From assembly GCA_030691385.1 (NCBI GenBank), contig JAUYEI010000016.1, positions 1 to 33,765 of the forward strand: a DNA stretch of 33,765 nucleotides, written 5' to 3'. This document shows, in pieces, positions 22,587-30,342 of the stretch. A program made the position numbers and the translations under genes. Each line of letters opens with the position of its first letter. The first letter of the stretch is position 1. The notes under the pieces are model-generated. The model saw nothing but the letters and a program-made list of their open reading frames with translations, did no database searches and was not told where the DNA came from. The DNA comes from Azonexus sp. Lineage in GTDB: Bacteria > Pseudomonadota > Gammaproteobacteria > Burkholderiales > Rhodocyclaceae.

Positions 22587-23735
22587 TCAGCCATCGTCGC
22601 GCACCGGCGGAATTGCCGCGATCAGGCGCATCAAGCTTGCCTGACGGTCGCAAGCGGTTTTGGCGAATATCGAACGCAACTGCGTTTTGACCGTCGGCAG
22701 GCGGAGATCCGATTCCCGCGCATAGTCTTCCAGGCTTTCCCCGCTCGCCAGCGCGCGGGCCAGCCTGGCCTCGGCAGGGCTTAGCCCCAACAACTCAATC
22801 AACTGCCGTGTCGTTGCGACGCGTCTACGGTCGAGAGGCGCCAGGATGCAAAGTACTCCGCTGGCCACGGATACGGAGGCCAGCGCCGGCATCGTCCCGT
22901 GTTTGGGGAGGGCAGTCAGCGTCAGGCTGTAGCGGCGGTGCGGATGGTTGTTATTGCCTAGTAAGAGGTTCAAGGGGCGACCGCTTCTGGCAGTTTTGCT
23001 GATAGCGCTGGCAAAGTCCTCCGAACTGCTCTTGCGGCTACCTTTACCAAGACAAAGTAGACTATCGCGCAAACGTATTATTTCTCCTTCGCGTAGCAAG
23101 GCATCACCCGAAGGGTTGCAATAAAGCAATCGGCCGGCGTGGTCGACGGCGATCAGCCCCAGCGAGGTGGCGGCCAGTCCGCTGTCCATGAATTGTGATT
23201 TCTGATGTTGGTCATTGCAGCGAAGCATCAAGGCGGTTGCCCGTTGCAAATGAGGGATGAGGCGCTGAAGAAATTGTGCCTCGCGCGGCGAAAAGTGCGC
23301 ATGCCCGACGTAACGTTGAAAGGCGATCTGGACTAGCTGCCGGTCATTTTGGATCAGGGTGGTGGCCAGCGTGTGATGCACGCCAATCGGCAGAAGGTAG
23401 TCCTGAAAGAACTTGCTGCGAGAAACGAACCGAGCATCGAAATGCTCGTGACAAAGCAACAGTTCCCCGGTCGATAACTTCTGTTCGGCGATCAACCTTC
23501 GGGGATCAATGGCAGCGTAGTGGGCCGCGTAATCAGGGCCGATACCTTCATCAAAGCCGATCGTAGCGCTCAGTAGTGGCGTACCTGATCGCCCGTCCCA
23601 TCCCACCAAATGGCAGGTATCACCATCAAGCCAACGGGTCAGCGCCGCCAGGGTTTCGGGTAACTTTTCCGGGACCAGCGCCGCATCGTAAAGCTGCCCG
23701 ACCAGTCGGTCGAAGACTTCTGAGTCCACCGCCAT
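22587..23735 (-). CDS. LuxR-family transcriptional regulator, 382 aa
   Basis: The C-terminal 65 residues form a LuxR/FixJ-type helix-turn-helix: LGLSPAEARLARALASGESL, then the recognition helix region LRLPTVKTQLRSIFAKT. The N-terminal two thirds contain a GAF/autoinducer-domain-like part (residues ~1-160) and a PAS-like part (LGLIAVDHAGRLLYCNPSGD, near residue 200) but no receiver motif, so it is not a typical response regulator. Large regulators of this layout are common in betaproteobacteria, and their ligands are mostly unknown. The start has a GGGGA site next to the ATG. It converges with the copper block; no link to nos genes is shown. Downstream of the stop lies the small peptide frame. 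Confidence 0.85.
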   Translation of the reverse strand: MAVDSEVFDRLVGQLYDAALVPEKLPETLAALTRWLDGDTCHLVGWDGRSGTPLLSATIGFDEGIGPDYAAHYAAIDPRRLIAEQKLSTGELLLCHEHFDARFVSRSKFFQDYLLPIGVHHTLATTLIQNDRQLVQIAFQRYVGHAHFSPREAQFLQRLIPHLQRATALMLRCNDQHQKSQFMDSGLAATSLGLIAVDHAGRLLYCNPSGDALLREGEIIRLRDSLLCLGKGSRKSSSEDFASAISKTARSGRPLNLLLGNNNHPHRRYSLTLTALPKHGTMPALASVSVASGVLCILAPLDRRRVATTRQLIELLGLSPAEARLARALASGESLEDYARESDLRLPTVKTQLRSIFAKTACDRQASLMRLIAAIPPVRDDG

Positions 23736-23896
23736 TCCCCGATTTTTTCTGATCGAGGGATATTAGTGTTAACGCCGGAGCTTCGCGAGCACCCAGACCG
23801 GTTCGAGGTGAGCAGTCCGCCCAGTTCCCCATTAGCAGGCGGCCCGATGGCCACGAGCAATAGCATCAAGCCCGGCGCCACGCGCACTTCACAAAA

Positions 23897-23932
23897 ATGA
23901 TGCTCACGAGCATTGCTACCCGTGAGCATCAT
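23897..23932. other. 12-bp perfect inverted repeat near the end of the IS21 element
   Basis: ATGATGCTCACG (23897-23908) pairs exactly with CGTGAGCATCAT (23921-23932) around a 12-base loop. It lies 13 bases after the istB stop and probably forms part of the element's terminus or a transcription stop. The rest of the gap 23736-23945 shows nothing I can identify. Confidence 0.55.
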
Positions 23933-23945
23933 GCCGGAGCTAGGA

Positions 23946-24698
23946 TTACTCCGTAGCCATCCGCTCCTTCGCCAACACCTTGCGCATCGACTCTCCCTTC
24001 AGATGCATCTGGTGCGACTGATGCACCACTCGATCCAGAACCGCATCAGCCAGCGTCGGATCTGGAAACAGTCCATGCCATTGAGTCCGCGGATACTGAC
24101 TGGCGATCAGCAAAGAACCGCAACGCATGCGCCGATCAATTACATCGAGCAAGATATGGCCGACGGCCAGATTCATCTCGCCATTTCCGAAGTCGTCGAT
24201 CATCAGCAAGGCTGGTTTGACCAGCCGGGACTTCAGGGCGGCAATCGAGCCGTCGGCCATGGCCACGGCAATGTCCGAGAATAACTGCGAGCACCGGTAA
24301 TAGAGCACCGAAATGCCCAGCCGGCAGGCCTGAGTTCCCAGTGCACACCCCAACCAAGTTTTTCCAACGCCGGTTGCGCCTAGGATGATCAAGTTCTGGT
24401 GCCGATAAATCCACTGGCACCCTGCCAGGGTCGCCAGCAGTGACTTGTCCAACCCACGACCAGCCCGGTCATCGATATCCTCCAGAACTGCAGATTCCGG
24501 AAACCCGGTACCCCTCAACAGGCGCTGAATCCGGCGCGTGTCGCGATTCGACATCTCGTGATCGACCAGCATGGCTAATCGATCATCGAAAGAAGTGCCG
24601 TGCAGTTTCGGCTGATCCAACTGGAGCTCGTAGGCGTCGGCCATGCCACCGAGCTTCAGTTGCCGCAGGCGGTTCAAGGTTTGCTGTGCCGTGCTCAT
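23946..24698 (-). CDS. istB: IstB-like ATP-binding transposition helper, 250 aa
   Basis: This AAA+ ATPase of the DnaC/IstB type selects and prepares target DNA for the IstA transposase. Walker A is GATGVGKTWLG near residue 110, Walker B is ALLMIDDFGNGEM, and the sensor region SLLIASQYPRTQWHGLF is typical. The N-terminal helical domain (LNRLRQLKLGGMADAYELQL) is the IstB-specific part. The length matches the family. The start overlaps the istA stop (ATGA). Confidence 0.93.
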   Translation of the reverse strand: MSTAQQTLNRLRQLKLGGMADAYELQLDQPKLHGTSFDDRLAMLVDHEMSNRDTRRIQRLLRGTGFPESAVLEDIDDRAGRGLDKSLLATLAGCQWIYRHQNLIILGATGVGKTWLGCALGTQACRLGISVLYYRCSQLFSDIAVAMADGSIAALKSRLVKPALLMIDDFGNGEMNLAVGHILLDVIDRRMRCGSLLIASQYPRTQWHGLFPDPTLADAVLDRVVHQSHQMHLKGESMRKVLAKERMATE

Positions 24699-26242
24699 GC
24701 TTCTTCTCCAAAATACTCAGGACCACGAACGTCCTCATGGGCTTCGCGAGCATCCTGATCTTTTTGCTGAGTTCCTTGCTGTGCCATCAAATCGGCCTTT
24801 TTCTTCAGGATCGACTCGATGCTGCGCAACGCGGTGATGTTGCAGGTTTGGGCATAGCGACACGCGGCCAGAAAGCGCTCATCACCATGCTCCCGCGCTA
24901 AATCCCGCAACTTGCGCGCCGCCTTCAGGCCGTTTGTCAGGTCGTGTCGTTCCATCAGGTGATGTGTGAACAATTGCTCCACCACCGGCCCCTGAGCCTT
25001 GGCCCAAGCCAGCAAAGCGTGAGGTTCCCCTTCCATCACCCGGCGATGTGCGACCGGCATGTGTTCCTCGTAGCGGGAAATCTCACCGGGCTCCGTCATC
25101 AAACCATGTGTAGCCAGCCGCTTGTTACGCCGAAAAATTTCCAGCGCGTTGGCGGTAATGCGCAGATCGACCAGATCGCCCCGATATTGCCAAGGGACGG
25201 AATAGAAGGATTTACCATGCTCGACCAGGTAATCGTCGCCCACCCGCACGCTGTGACGCCACTCAGACAATTCGTAGCGCGTGCTCGGCAACGGTCGCAG
25301 GGCCGGTGCGTCCAAGGCTACGAACCGGCTACGCCGCGTATCGTCGTGCTTGGAAAACTTCTTGTCGTTCAGCATTTCGTTCAATCGCCGAATCTCGACA
25401 TTGGCCTCTTCCAGGCTAAAGAACACCCTGTTTCGCAGTGCAAACAGCACCCAGCGTTGCGCGATCTTGACGCCGGCTTCGGCCTTGGCATTCTGTTTCG
25501 GCGAACGCTGCTTGGTCGGCATCGGCGCCGTACCATAATGCTTCAAGCACTCCAGATATTGGGGGTTGAGAACGATCCGCTCCTTCTCGCGCCGAATCAC
25601 GGCTGCTTTCAGATTGTCGCTAACCACCCAGTTCGGCACTCCTCCGAAAAACTCGAAGGCATTCGCCTGAGCCTGCAACCAGCAGGCCGTGCTCTGCTGC
25701 CAGACCAGTTCCAGGTAGGTGTGGCTGGAACAACCCATCACAGCCACAAAAAGATTGGCCTCGCGTGCCTCCTCGCCGGGACCGCCCCGAATCTCCACCT
25801 TGCGCCCGGCGAAGTCGGTAAACATCCGATCACCAGGCCGGTGAATCTGGCGCATGACGACACGTTGCTGTCCCAGCCATTTACGGTAGCCTTCGTTGAA
25901 TTGTGATTGGCCGATGCCGTTCGGGTGTTCGGCGCGCCATTCCTGCCACAATTGCTCCCGTGTCGCATCGGCGAGCTGCATCTGCTCATGGACCCATGGC
26001 CAATCCGGTGATTCCTTGCGCTGGGCGACGGAACGGTTCTTGGTATCGAGAGCCAGTTCCCACTGGTCGTCATCGAGGCCGGCGATTTCGTGCCAGTTTT
26101 TACCACTGGCCTGAATCAACCGGCGCAATTCGCCAACCGAATTGGCACAGACCCCGGTGATCCTGCTGATCGCCCGAGCCGATTGTGATTGATGAAAATG
26201 CAGACGTGCAATCTCACGCTGCTGAAGTACAGGTATCCGCAT
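24695..26242 (-). CDS. istA: IstA-like DDE transposase, 515 aa
   Basis: An N-terminal helix-turn-helix (REIARLHFHQSQSARAISR and following) binds the element ends. The catalytic RNase-H-like core shows the DDE residues in MFTDFAGRKVEI, NWVVSDNLKAAV and NAKAEAGVKIAQRW. A C-terminal beta-rich segment (YSVPWQYRGDLVDLRI) is usual in IS21 transposases. The frame is open upstream to 26413, but the ATG at 26240-26242 has a GGAG site and begins the HTH domain, so it was chosen. Confidence 0.93.
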   Translation of the reverse strand: MRIPVLQQREIARLHFHQSQSARAISRITGVCANSVGELRRLIQASGKNWHEIAGLDDDQWELALDTKNRSVAQRKESPDWPWVHEQMQLADATREQLWQEWRAEHPNGIGQSQFNEGYRKWLGQQRVVMRQIHRPGDRMFTDFAGRKVEIRGGPGEEAREANLFVAVMGCSSHTYLELVWQQSTACWLQAQANAFEFFGGVPNWVVSDNLKAAVIRREKERIVLNPQYLECLKHYGTAPMPTKQRSPKQNAKAEAGVKIAQRWVLFALRNRVFFSLEEANVEIRRLNEMLNDKKFSKHDDTRRSRFVALDAPALRPLPSTRYELSEWRHSVRVGDDYLVEHGKSFYSVPWQYRGDLVDLRITANALEIFRRNKRLATHGLMTEPGEISRYEEHMPVAHRRVMEGEPHALLAWAKAQGPVVEQLFTHHLMERHDLTNGLKAARKLRDLAREHGDERFLAACRYAQTCNITALRSIESILKKKADLMAQQGTQQKDQDAREAHEDVRGPEYFGEEA

Positions 26243-26397
26243 GGATATCTCCGTGAAGGGCGCGTGAAGCGCCTCGGTTCCATGTTTCGCGGTCGCGAAA
26301 CGACGAGATAAAAAAGCCCACCGCCCATGACTTGACTTCTTCATGAACGTTGCTGATACTGCACACTCCAAGTCGCAAACTTGAAATGGCAGGGCGC

Positions 26398-26421
26398 AAC
26401 CCGAGGCGGTCACCTCGGGTT
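26398..26421 (+). terminator. rho-independent terminator with no gene before it
   Basis: AACCCGAGG and CCTCGGGTT form a nine-pair stem with a six-base loop, and TTTTGCGTTTT follows on the plus strand. The only plus-strand sequence before it is the outer end of the IS21 element, so it may have ended a gene that the insertion cut or displaced. The gap 26243-26507 holds nothing else recognisable. Confidence 0.6.
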
Positions 26422-26507
26422 TTGCGTTTTATGGGCCGGGAATTTCAGATCGGTGCTTAAGCCATTGGCGCTCCTTGTGGTTGTGGTTTGAGAATGGGGG
26501 TAGGCGC

Positions 26508-26765
26508 TTAGCCGCCGAATCTTGCGGATGGCATCCCCGCAGCACGAATGCCGGCTGGGGATGGCAGCGGCTGGTGACCGGGCTCCACGGTGCCGAGCCG
26601 GGCCTCGATCCAGGCCGTGACCTCCGCCATTCGCCAGCGGCGAATTTGACCAATACGAATGAAAGCTGGGGCTTCGCCGCGTGCGACCAAGGTATCGAGC
26701 GTGCGCAGGCTGATGCCGAGCAAGCTGGCCACTTTTCGGGCATCCATCATCGGTTCGCAGTCCAT
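26508..26765 (-). CDS. AlpA-like helix-turn-helix regulator, 85 aa
   Basis: The core reads MMDARKVASLLGISLRTLDT and then RWRMAEVTAWIEARLG, the winged HTH of the AlpA/excisionase (HTH_17) group. Such proteins act as small DNA-binding regulators or excision factors in mobile elements. A perfect GGAGGA ribosome binding site lies six bases before the ATG at 26763-26765; a longer frame from 26915 was rejected because it overlaps the divergent gene. It faces away from the gene at 26824, so the two probably share control. Confidence 0.75.
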   Translation of the reverse strand: MDCEPMMDARKVASLLGISLRTLDTLVARGEAPAFIRIGQIRRWRMAEVTAWIEARLGTVEPGHQPLPSPAGIRAAGMPSARFGG

Positions 26766-26784
26766 GAATCCTCCTGTGCAGAGC

Positions 26785-26813
26785 GTTTCAGAGGAATGCA
26801 TTCTCGGTACAAT
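26785..26813 (+). promoter_or_regulatory. possible promoter of the gene at 26824
   Basis: TACAAT at 26808-26813 is a good -10 element. GTTTCA at 26785-26790 is a weak -35 at 17-base spacing. Transcription would start near 26820, only a few bases before the ATG, so the message may be nearly leaderless. The same 58-base space must hold the divergent AlpA promoter. Confidence 0.35.
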
Positions 26814-26823
26814 TCCACCCTTC

Positions 26824-27981
26824 ATGGAACGGGGTGTGAAAACAGCAAATGTCAAAAGCCGGTCCCGTAAACACAACTGGGTCCTGGCTGGCTGGAATGC
26901 CCTGCATCGCGCCACCCTCGATGTCGGCGCCGAAATCAGCTATGAGCCCTGGGAAATCCCTGAGCTTCGCAATCGCCCGATTGCCGACGCTGGCTGCTAT
27001 ATGGCCTTGGTCCAGCCGCTGACACAACTGCTCGTCCAGGACCTCGAAGCGCCCTCGATGCGCGCCGAGCCCGCCCGGATTCTGATCTGGCGCAAACTGC
27101 GAATGCTGGGCCGGCGTAGCCATCCCGACCTGTGGCGCCTATTGGCAGAAGATTGCCAGGTCAGTGATCCGGTGCAGGAATACCACCAGATGCAGCATGC
27201 CAGTCAAACCAGCGTGGCGACGACAGTGCCAATGTCGCCCGTCTTGGCAGCACGTCACGGTTATAAACTGCTGTGGCAGACGGATCGTTCGGATCTGGAT
27301 CAGGTGCAACGCTTGCTCTGGGGCCTCGCGCTGATCGGCTGGTCAGCGCATCACTGGGAACAGGTTGCCACTTGTGAACTGTGCTTTCGCTTTACCCGAC
27401 CCGGCTCCCGCTTCTGTTACGAACACACGCAAAGCCAAACCCAGGACAGCGAGCGCTCTGCCGCCTACCGGCGTTATCGTCTTGGAAGAAAAGTGCATCA
27501 GCTTGCCGAGCAACGTGGCAAGCTGGAATTCTTGCGTGGGAACTCAATGTTGCGCGAGGCTCGCCGCCGCCTGGCACTCTCCGATGTAATCTTCGAGTGG
27601 GAGTACGAAGCCGATGCGGTCGCGGACGAATTCGAGAATCTGCATGACATGTTGAATTTGTCGCCGCGCGTCCTTGGAAAACTGGAGCCGGGTGCCCTCG
27701 ATCTCGATTTCGAGACACTCACCGAAATCCTGCGCGAAATACTGGACCCCTATCACTGGGATCCGATGCTCTGGGGGCTGACCATCCTGCAAGCGGAGTT
27801 CTGGTTTAGCCTTGAGGAAGAATCAGCGCCAGGCAAGCGCGGGCGCGGTGTTACTGCCCAGGAGCAGATCCGGCGAGCGAAAGCCTTGGCCCAACAGGGC
27901 TTGAGAAAAAGTCAGATCGCCCGGGAGTTGGGCATCTCGGCTTCAACTATTTCCCAATGGGTTGCAAGAGGCTTGTATTGA
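26824..27981 (+). CDS. unknown protein with zinc-finger-like motif and C-terminal HTH, 385 aa
   Basis: I do not recognise this family. Near residue 184 a Cys/His cluster reads CELCFRFTRPGSRFCYEH, which fits a small zinc-binding knuckle (C-X2-C-X11-C-X2-H). The last 40 residues (AQQGLRKSQIARELGISAST) are a resolvase-type helix-turn-helix. The middle is helical and acidic. No catalytic motif of recombinases, nucleases or replication proteins is evident. The divergent AlpA-like gene and the adjacent IS21 suggest a mobile or regulatory module; replication initiation or transposition control are possibilities only. Starts at 26764 (ATG) or 26836 (GTG) are alternatives; 26824 was chosen because it follows a -10-like TACAAT. 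Confidence 0.65.
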   Translation: MERGVKTANVKSRSRKHNWVLAGWNALHRATLDVGAEISYEPWEIPELRNRPIADAGCYMALVQPLTQLLVQDLEAPSMRAEPARILIWRKLRMLGRRSHPDLWRLLAEDCQVSDPVQEYHQMQHASQTSVATTVPMSPVLAARHGYKLLWQTDRSDLDQVQRLLWGLALIGWSAHHWEQVATCELCFRFTRPGSRFCYEHTQSQTQDSERSAAYRRYRLGRKVHQLAEQRGKLEFLRGNSMLREARRRLALSDVIFEWEYEADAVADEFENLHDMLNLSPRVLGKLEPGALDLDFETLTEILREILDPYHWDPMLWGLTILQAEFWFSLEEESAPGKRGRGVTAQEQIRRAKALAQQGLRKSQIARELGISASTISQWVARGLY

Positions 27982-28083
27982 GAAATAATCACGAGGGGGC
28001 AGCAATGCGTATGCCGAAAGTGATATTCCATATGGATCAATGATCGCTTAGAATGCCCCGTCTTCATAAAAACAAGCTGGACG

Positions 28084-30219
28084 ATGCAAACTTCAGAAGG
28101 GGGTCTGGGGTACCAGGAAGTGCTGTGGCTGCTCGGCAGCCTATGCAGCCTCTATCGCATTCCCTTCGACCCTAAGCTCGTCGAGCAGGAATTCCCGCCG
28201 CCGTACAGCCTCACCACCTTCCACGAAGCTGCCCGCGCCCTTGGTTTCAAGACCGGCCACAGCCCACACCCGGCCGAATGGCAAAAGCTTCCCCTGCCGG
28301 CCATCGCCTTCCTGCGGGCCATCCCGGAAGCAACTTCCGACGAAGCCATTCCGACCATTCCGGTCCTCATCCTCAAGACTGACGGCCACAAGCTCCTCTA
28401 CTTCCGCTCCGGTAGCCAAGCCCCGGAAACCATCACCGTCGACGAAGCCGCCACCCAGTTCGAACCCGAACTCATCCTCGCCTCACGCGAAGCCAGTGGC
28501 ACCAACAAGGACGGCGAAATCCCGGGCTTTGAAGTCGAGAAGAAGGAATTTGGCTTCAAGTGGTTCATCCCCGAACTCCTCAAGCACAAAACCATCTGGC
28601 GTGACGTCCTGCTTGCCAGCCTGGCCATCCAACTCGTCGGCCTGGCTACCCCGCTTTTTACGCAGGTCATCATCGACAAGGTCGTCGTCCACCAGACACA
28701 CAGCACCCTGATCGTCCTTGGCGTGGCGCTGGTCATGTTCATGCTCTTCACCAGCGGCATGAGCTGGCTGCGCCAATACCTCGTACTGCACACCGGCAAT
28801 CGCATCGATGCCGTCCTCGGCAGCCAGGTCTTCCGGCATCTGCTCCGATTGCCGTTGCCGTACTTCGAGCACCGCCCGACCGGCACCCTGGTCGCCCGCC
28901 TGCACGGCGTCGAAACCATCCGCGAATTCGTTTCCGGCGCGGCCGTCACGCTGATCCTCGATTTCCCCTTCCTGCTCATCTTCCTGGCCGTGATGTTTGC
29001 CTACAGCTGGCAACTCTCGCTGATCGCCGTCGGCCTGCTCGGCACCATCGCCTTGATCAGTTTCCTGGTCGCTCCGGTCTTTCGCGACAAGCTCAATCAC
29101 CAATTCATGCTCGGGGCCAGAAACCAGTCCTTCCTGACCGAATACGTCGCCGGCATGGCGACGGTCAAATCGCTGCAAATGGAAGCCGACCTCGACCGGA
29201 AATACGGCGACTACCTCGCCCAGTACCTGGCGGCGGGTTTCTCGACCAAACAAGTCGGCAACACCTACAACGTTTTCAGCAATGGCCTCGAACAGGTGAT
29301 GACCCTGGCCATCCTGATCGTCGGTGCCTTGCTGGTCATGCAGAACGACGGCTTCACGGTCGGCATGCTGGTCGCCTTCCAGATGTTCGCCGGGCGGATG
29401 AGCCAGCCGCTCCTGCGACTCGTCGGCCTGTGGCAGGAATTCCAGCAAGCCAACATCGCAGTCAAACGCCTCGGCGACATTCTCGACATGCCGCAGGAAC
29501 CGCATACCCTGACGCCGACCCGGGAGAATCAGGGGCCGGGGCGAATCGACCTCAGCCATCTCGCCTTTCGCTATTCCGAACATCACCCCTGGCTGTACAA
29601 GAACCTCAGCCTGACGCTGAAGCCCGGCCACCTGACCGTGCTGATGGGCCCCTCCGGTTGTGGCAAGAGCACGCTGGCCAAACTGCTGCTCGGTTTCTAC
29701 CAGCCGAACGAAGGCCAGATCAATCTCGACGGTAAAGACATCCGCCACCTCGCCGCCAACGAGCTACGGCAAACCTTCGGCGTTGTGCCGCAGGAAACCG
29801 TGCTCTTCGCCGGCACCCTCTACGACAACCTGGTCATGGCGCACCCGCATGCCAGCTTCGAGGATGTGATTCAGGCTTGCAAGGCGGCGGAGATTCATGA
29901 GGTGATCGAGACGCTCAACGACGGCTACCAGACAGAAATCGGCGAACGGGGAACCGGTCTATCGGGGGGGCAGCGGCAGCGGATTGCCATTGCCAGAGCG
30001 CTGCTCAAGCGGCCGAAGATTCTAGTGTTTGATGAAGCGGTATCCAATCTCGATACCCAGACGGCGGAACACTTTGCCCGGACGATCAACAAGCTCAAGG
30101 GGAAGGTGACGATGCTGTTCATTACGCATCAGATTCCACGGGGGTTGGCGGTGGATGAAGTTATTGAGCTTGGAACGAATATGACTCGGCAGATGGAAGT
30201 CGTGGAGGAGGAGAAGTGA
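28084..30219 (+). CDS. type I secretion ABC transporter (HlyB-like), 711 aa
   Basis: The N-terminal 130 residues form a C39-peptidase-like domain without the catalytic cysteine-histidine pattern, as in HlyB, so it should act as a substrate-binding domain and not cleave its cargo. Six membrane helices lie at about residues 180-450. The ATPase has Walker A GPSGCGKST, signature GLSGGQRQRIAIARAL, Walker B ILVFDEAVSNLD and H-loop FITHQ. It is the inner-membrane engine of a type I secretion system, and the RTX protein encoded downstream is the obvious substrate. The membrane-fusion partner (HlyD) that normally follows is absent here, and no TolC gene is in the window. A possible -10 (TAGAAT at 28049) precedes it. 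Confidence 0.93.
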   Translation: MQTSEGGLGYQEVLWLLGSLCSLYRIPFDPKLVEQEFPPPYSLTTFHEAARALGFKTGHSPHPAEWQKLPLPAIAFLRAIPEATSDEAIPTIPVLILKTDGHKLLYFRSGSQAPETITVDEAATQFEPELILASREASGTNKDGEIPGFEVEKKEFGFKWFIPELLKHKTIWRDVLLASLAIQLVGLATPLFTQVIIDKVVVHQTHSTLIVLGVALVMFMLFTSGMSWLRQYLVLHTGNRIDAVLGSQVFRHLLRLPLPYFEHRPTGTLVARLHGVETIREFVSGAAVTLILDFPFLLIFLAVMFAYSWQLSLIAVGLLGTIALISFLVAPVFRDKLNHQFMLGARNQSFLTEYVAGMATVKSLQMEADLDRKYGDYLAQYLAAGFSTKQVGNTYNVFSNGLEQVMTLAILIVGALLVMQNDGFTVGMLVAFQMFAGRMSQPLLRLVGLWQEFQQANIAVKRLGDILDMPQEPHTLTPTRENQGPGRIDLSHLAFRYSEHHPWLYKNLSLTLKPGHLTVLMGPSGCGKSTLAKLLLGFYQPNEGQINLDGKDIRHLAANELRQTFGVVPQETVLFAGTLYDNLVMAHPHASFEDVIQACKAAEIHEVIETLNDGYQTEIGERGTGLSGGQRQRIAIARALLKRPKILVFDEAVSNLDTQTAEHFARTINKLKGKVTMLFITHQIPRGLAVDEVIELGTNMTRQMEVVEEEK

Positions 30220-30257
30220 TGAAACCAGATATGAATATGGACAGTAAATCAGGATTG

Positions 30258-30282
30258 CTACGGTCAACCGGAAAAAATGGGC
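30258..30282 (+). repeat. dispersed motif copy 7, after the ABC transporter gene
   Basis: TACGGTCAACCGGAAAAAAT is followed by GGGC. It lies about 40 bases after the transporter's stop, in the orientation opposite to that of most downstream-of-gene copies. It marks the border where base composition turns from GC-rich to AT-rich. Confidence 0.75.
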
Positions 30283-30298
30283 AATATCTAAATATCGC

Positions 30299-30320
30299 CG
30301 GCCCATTTTGGGCCTTTTGT
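30299..30320 (+). terminator. rho-independent terminator after the ABC transporter
   Basis: CGGCCC-ATTTT-GGGCC forms a GC-rich stem followed by TTTTGTTATTATT. A second pairing, AAAATGGGC (30274-30282) with GCCCATTTT (30301-30309), is mutually exclusive with it. The terminator would separate the transporter from the AT-rich gene and the RTX gene. Confidence 0.65.
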
Positions 30321-30342
30321 TATTATTGAGTCAAGGTGTTTT

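Larger units (their letters stand above)
23897..26374 (-). mobile_element. IS21-family insertion sequence (ends approximate)
   Basis: The istA and istB genes, overlapping by four bases, are the complete coding set of an IS21-family element, whose usual size of about 2.5 kb matches. The left boundary is placed at the inverted repeat at 23897. The right boundary is placed at the sequence whose minus strand reads TGTGCAGTATCAGC, because IS21 termini often begin TG. The two ends show only weak similarity and no target duplication is obvious, so both limits are tentative. Both genes are intact, so the element could still be active. Confidence 0.6.
30219..30329 (+). pseudogene. 36-codon frame, possible remnant of a lost hlyD-type gene
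   Basis: The ATG overlaps the transporter's stop (TGATG) and has a very strong GGAGGAGGAG site before it, the coupling typical of an hlyB-hlyD pair. The frame runs only 36 codons (MKPDMNMDSKSGLLRSTGKN and on), crosses dispersed motif copy 7 and ends just after a terminator. The natural reading is that the original downstream gene was deleted with the junction at the motif. It could instead be a genuine short peptide. Confidence 0.35.

Noticed and set aside
26243-26507. tRNA gene as insertion target for the mobile genes
   Set aside because: I looked for a cloverleaf with a T-arm and CCA end beside the AlpA gene and the IS21 and found none.
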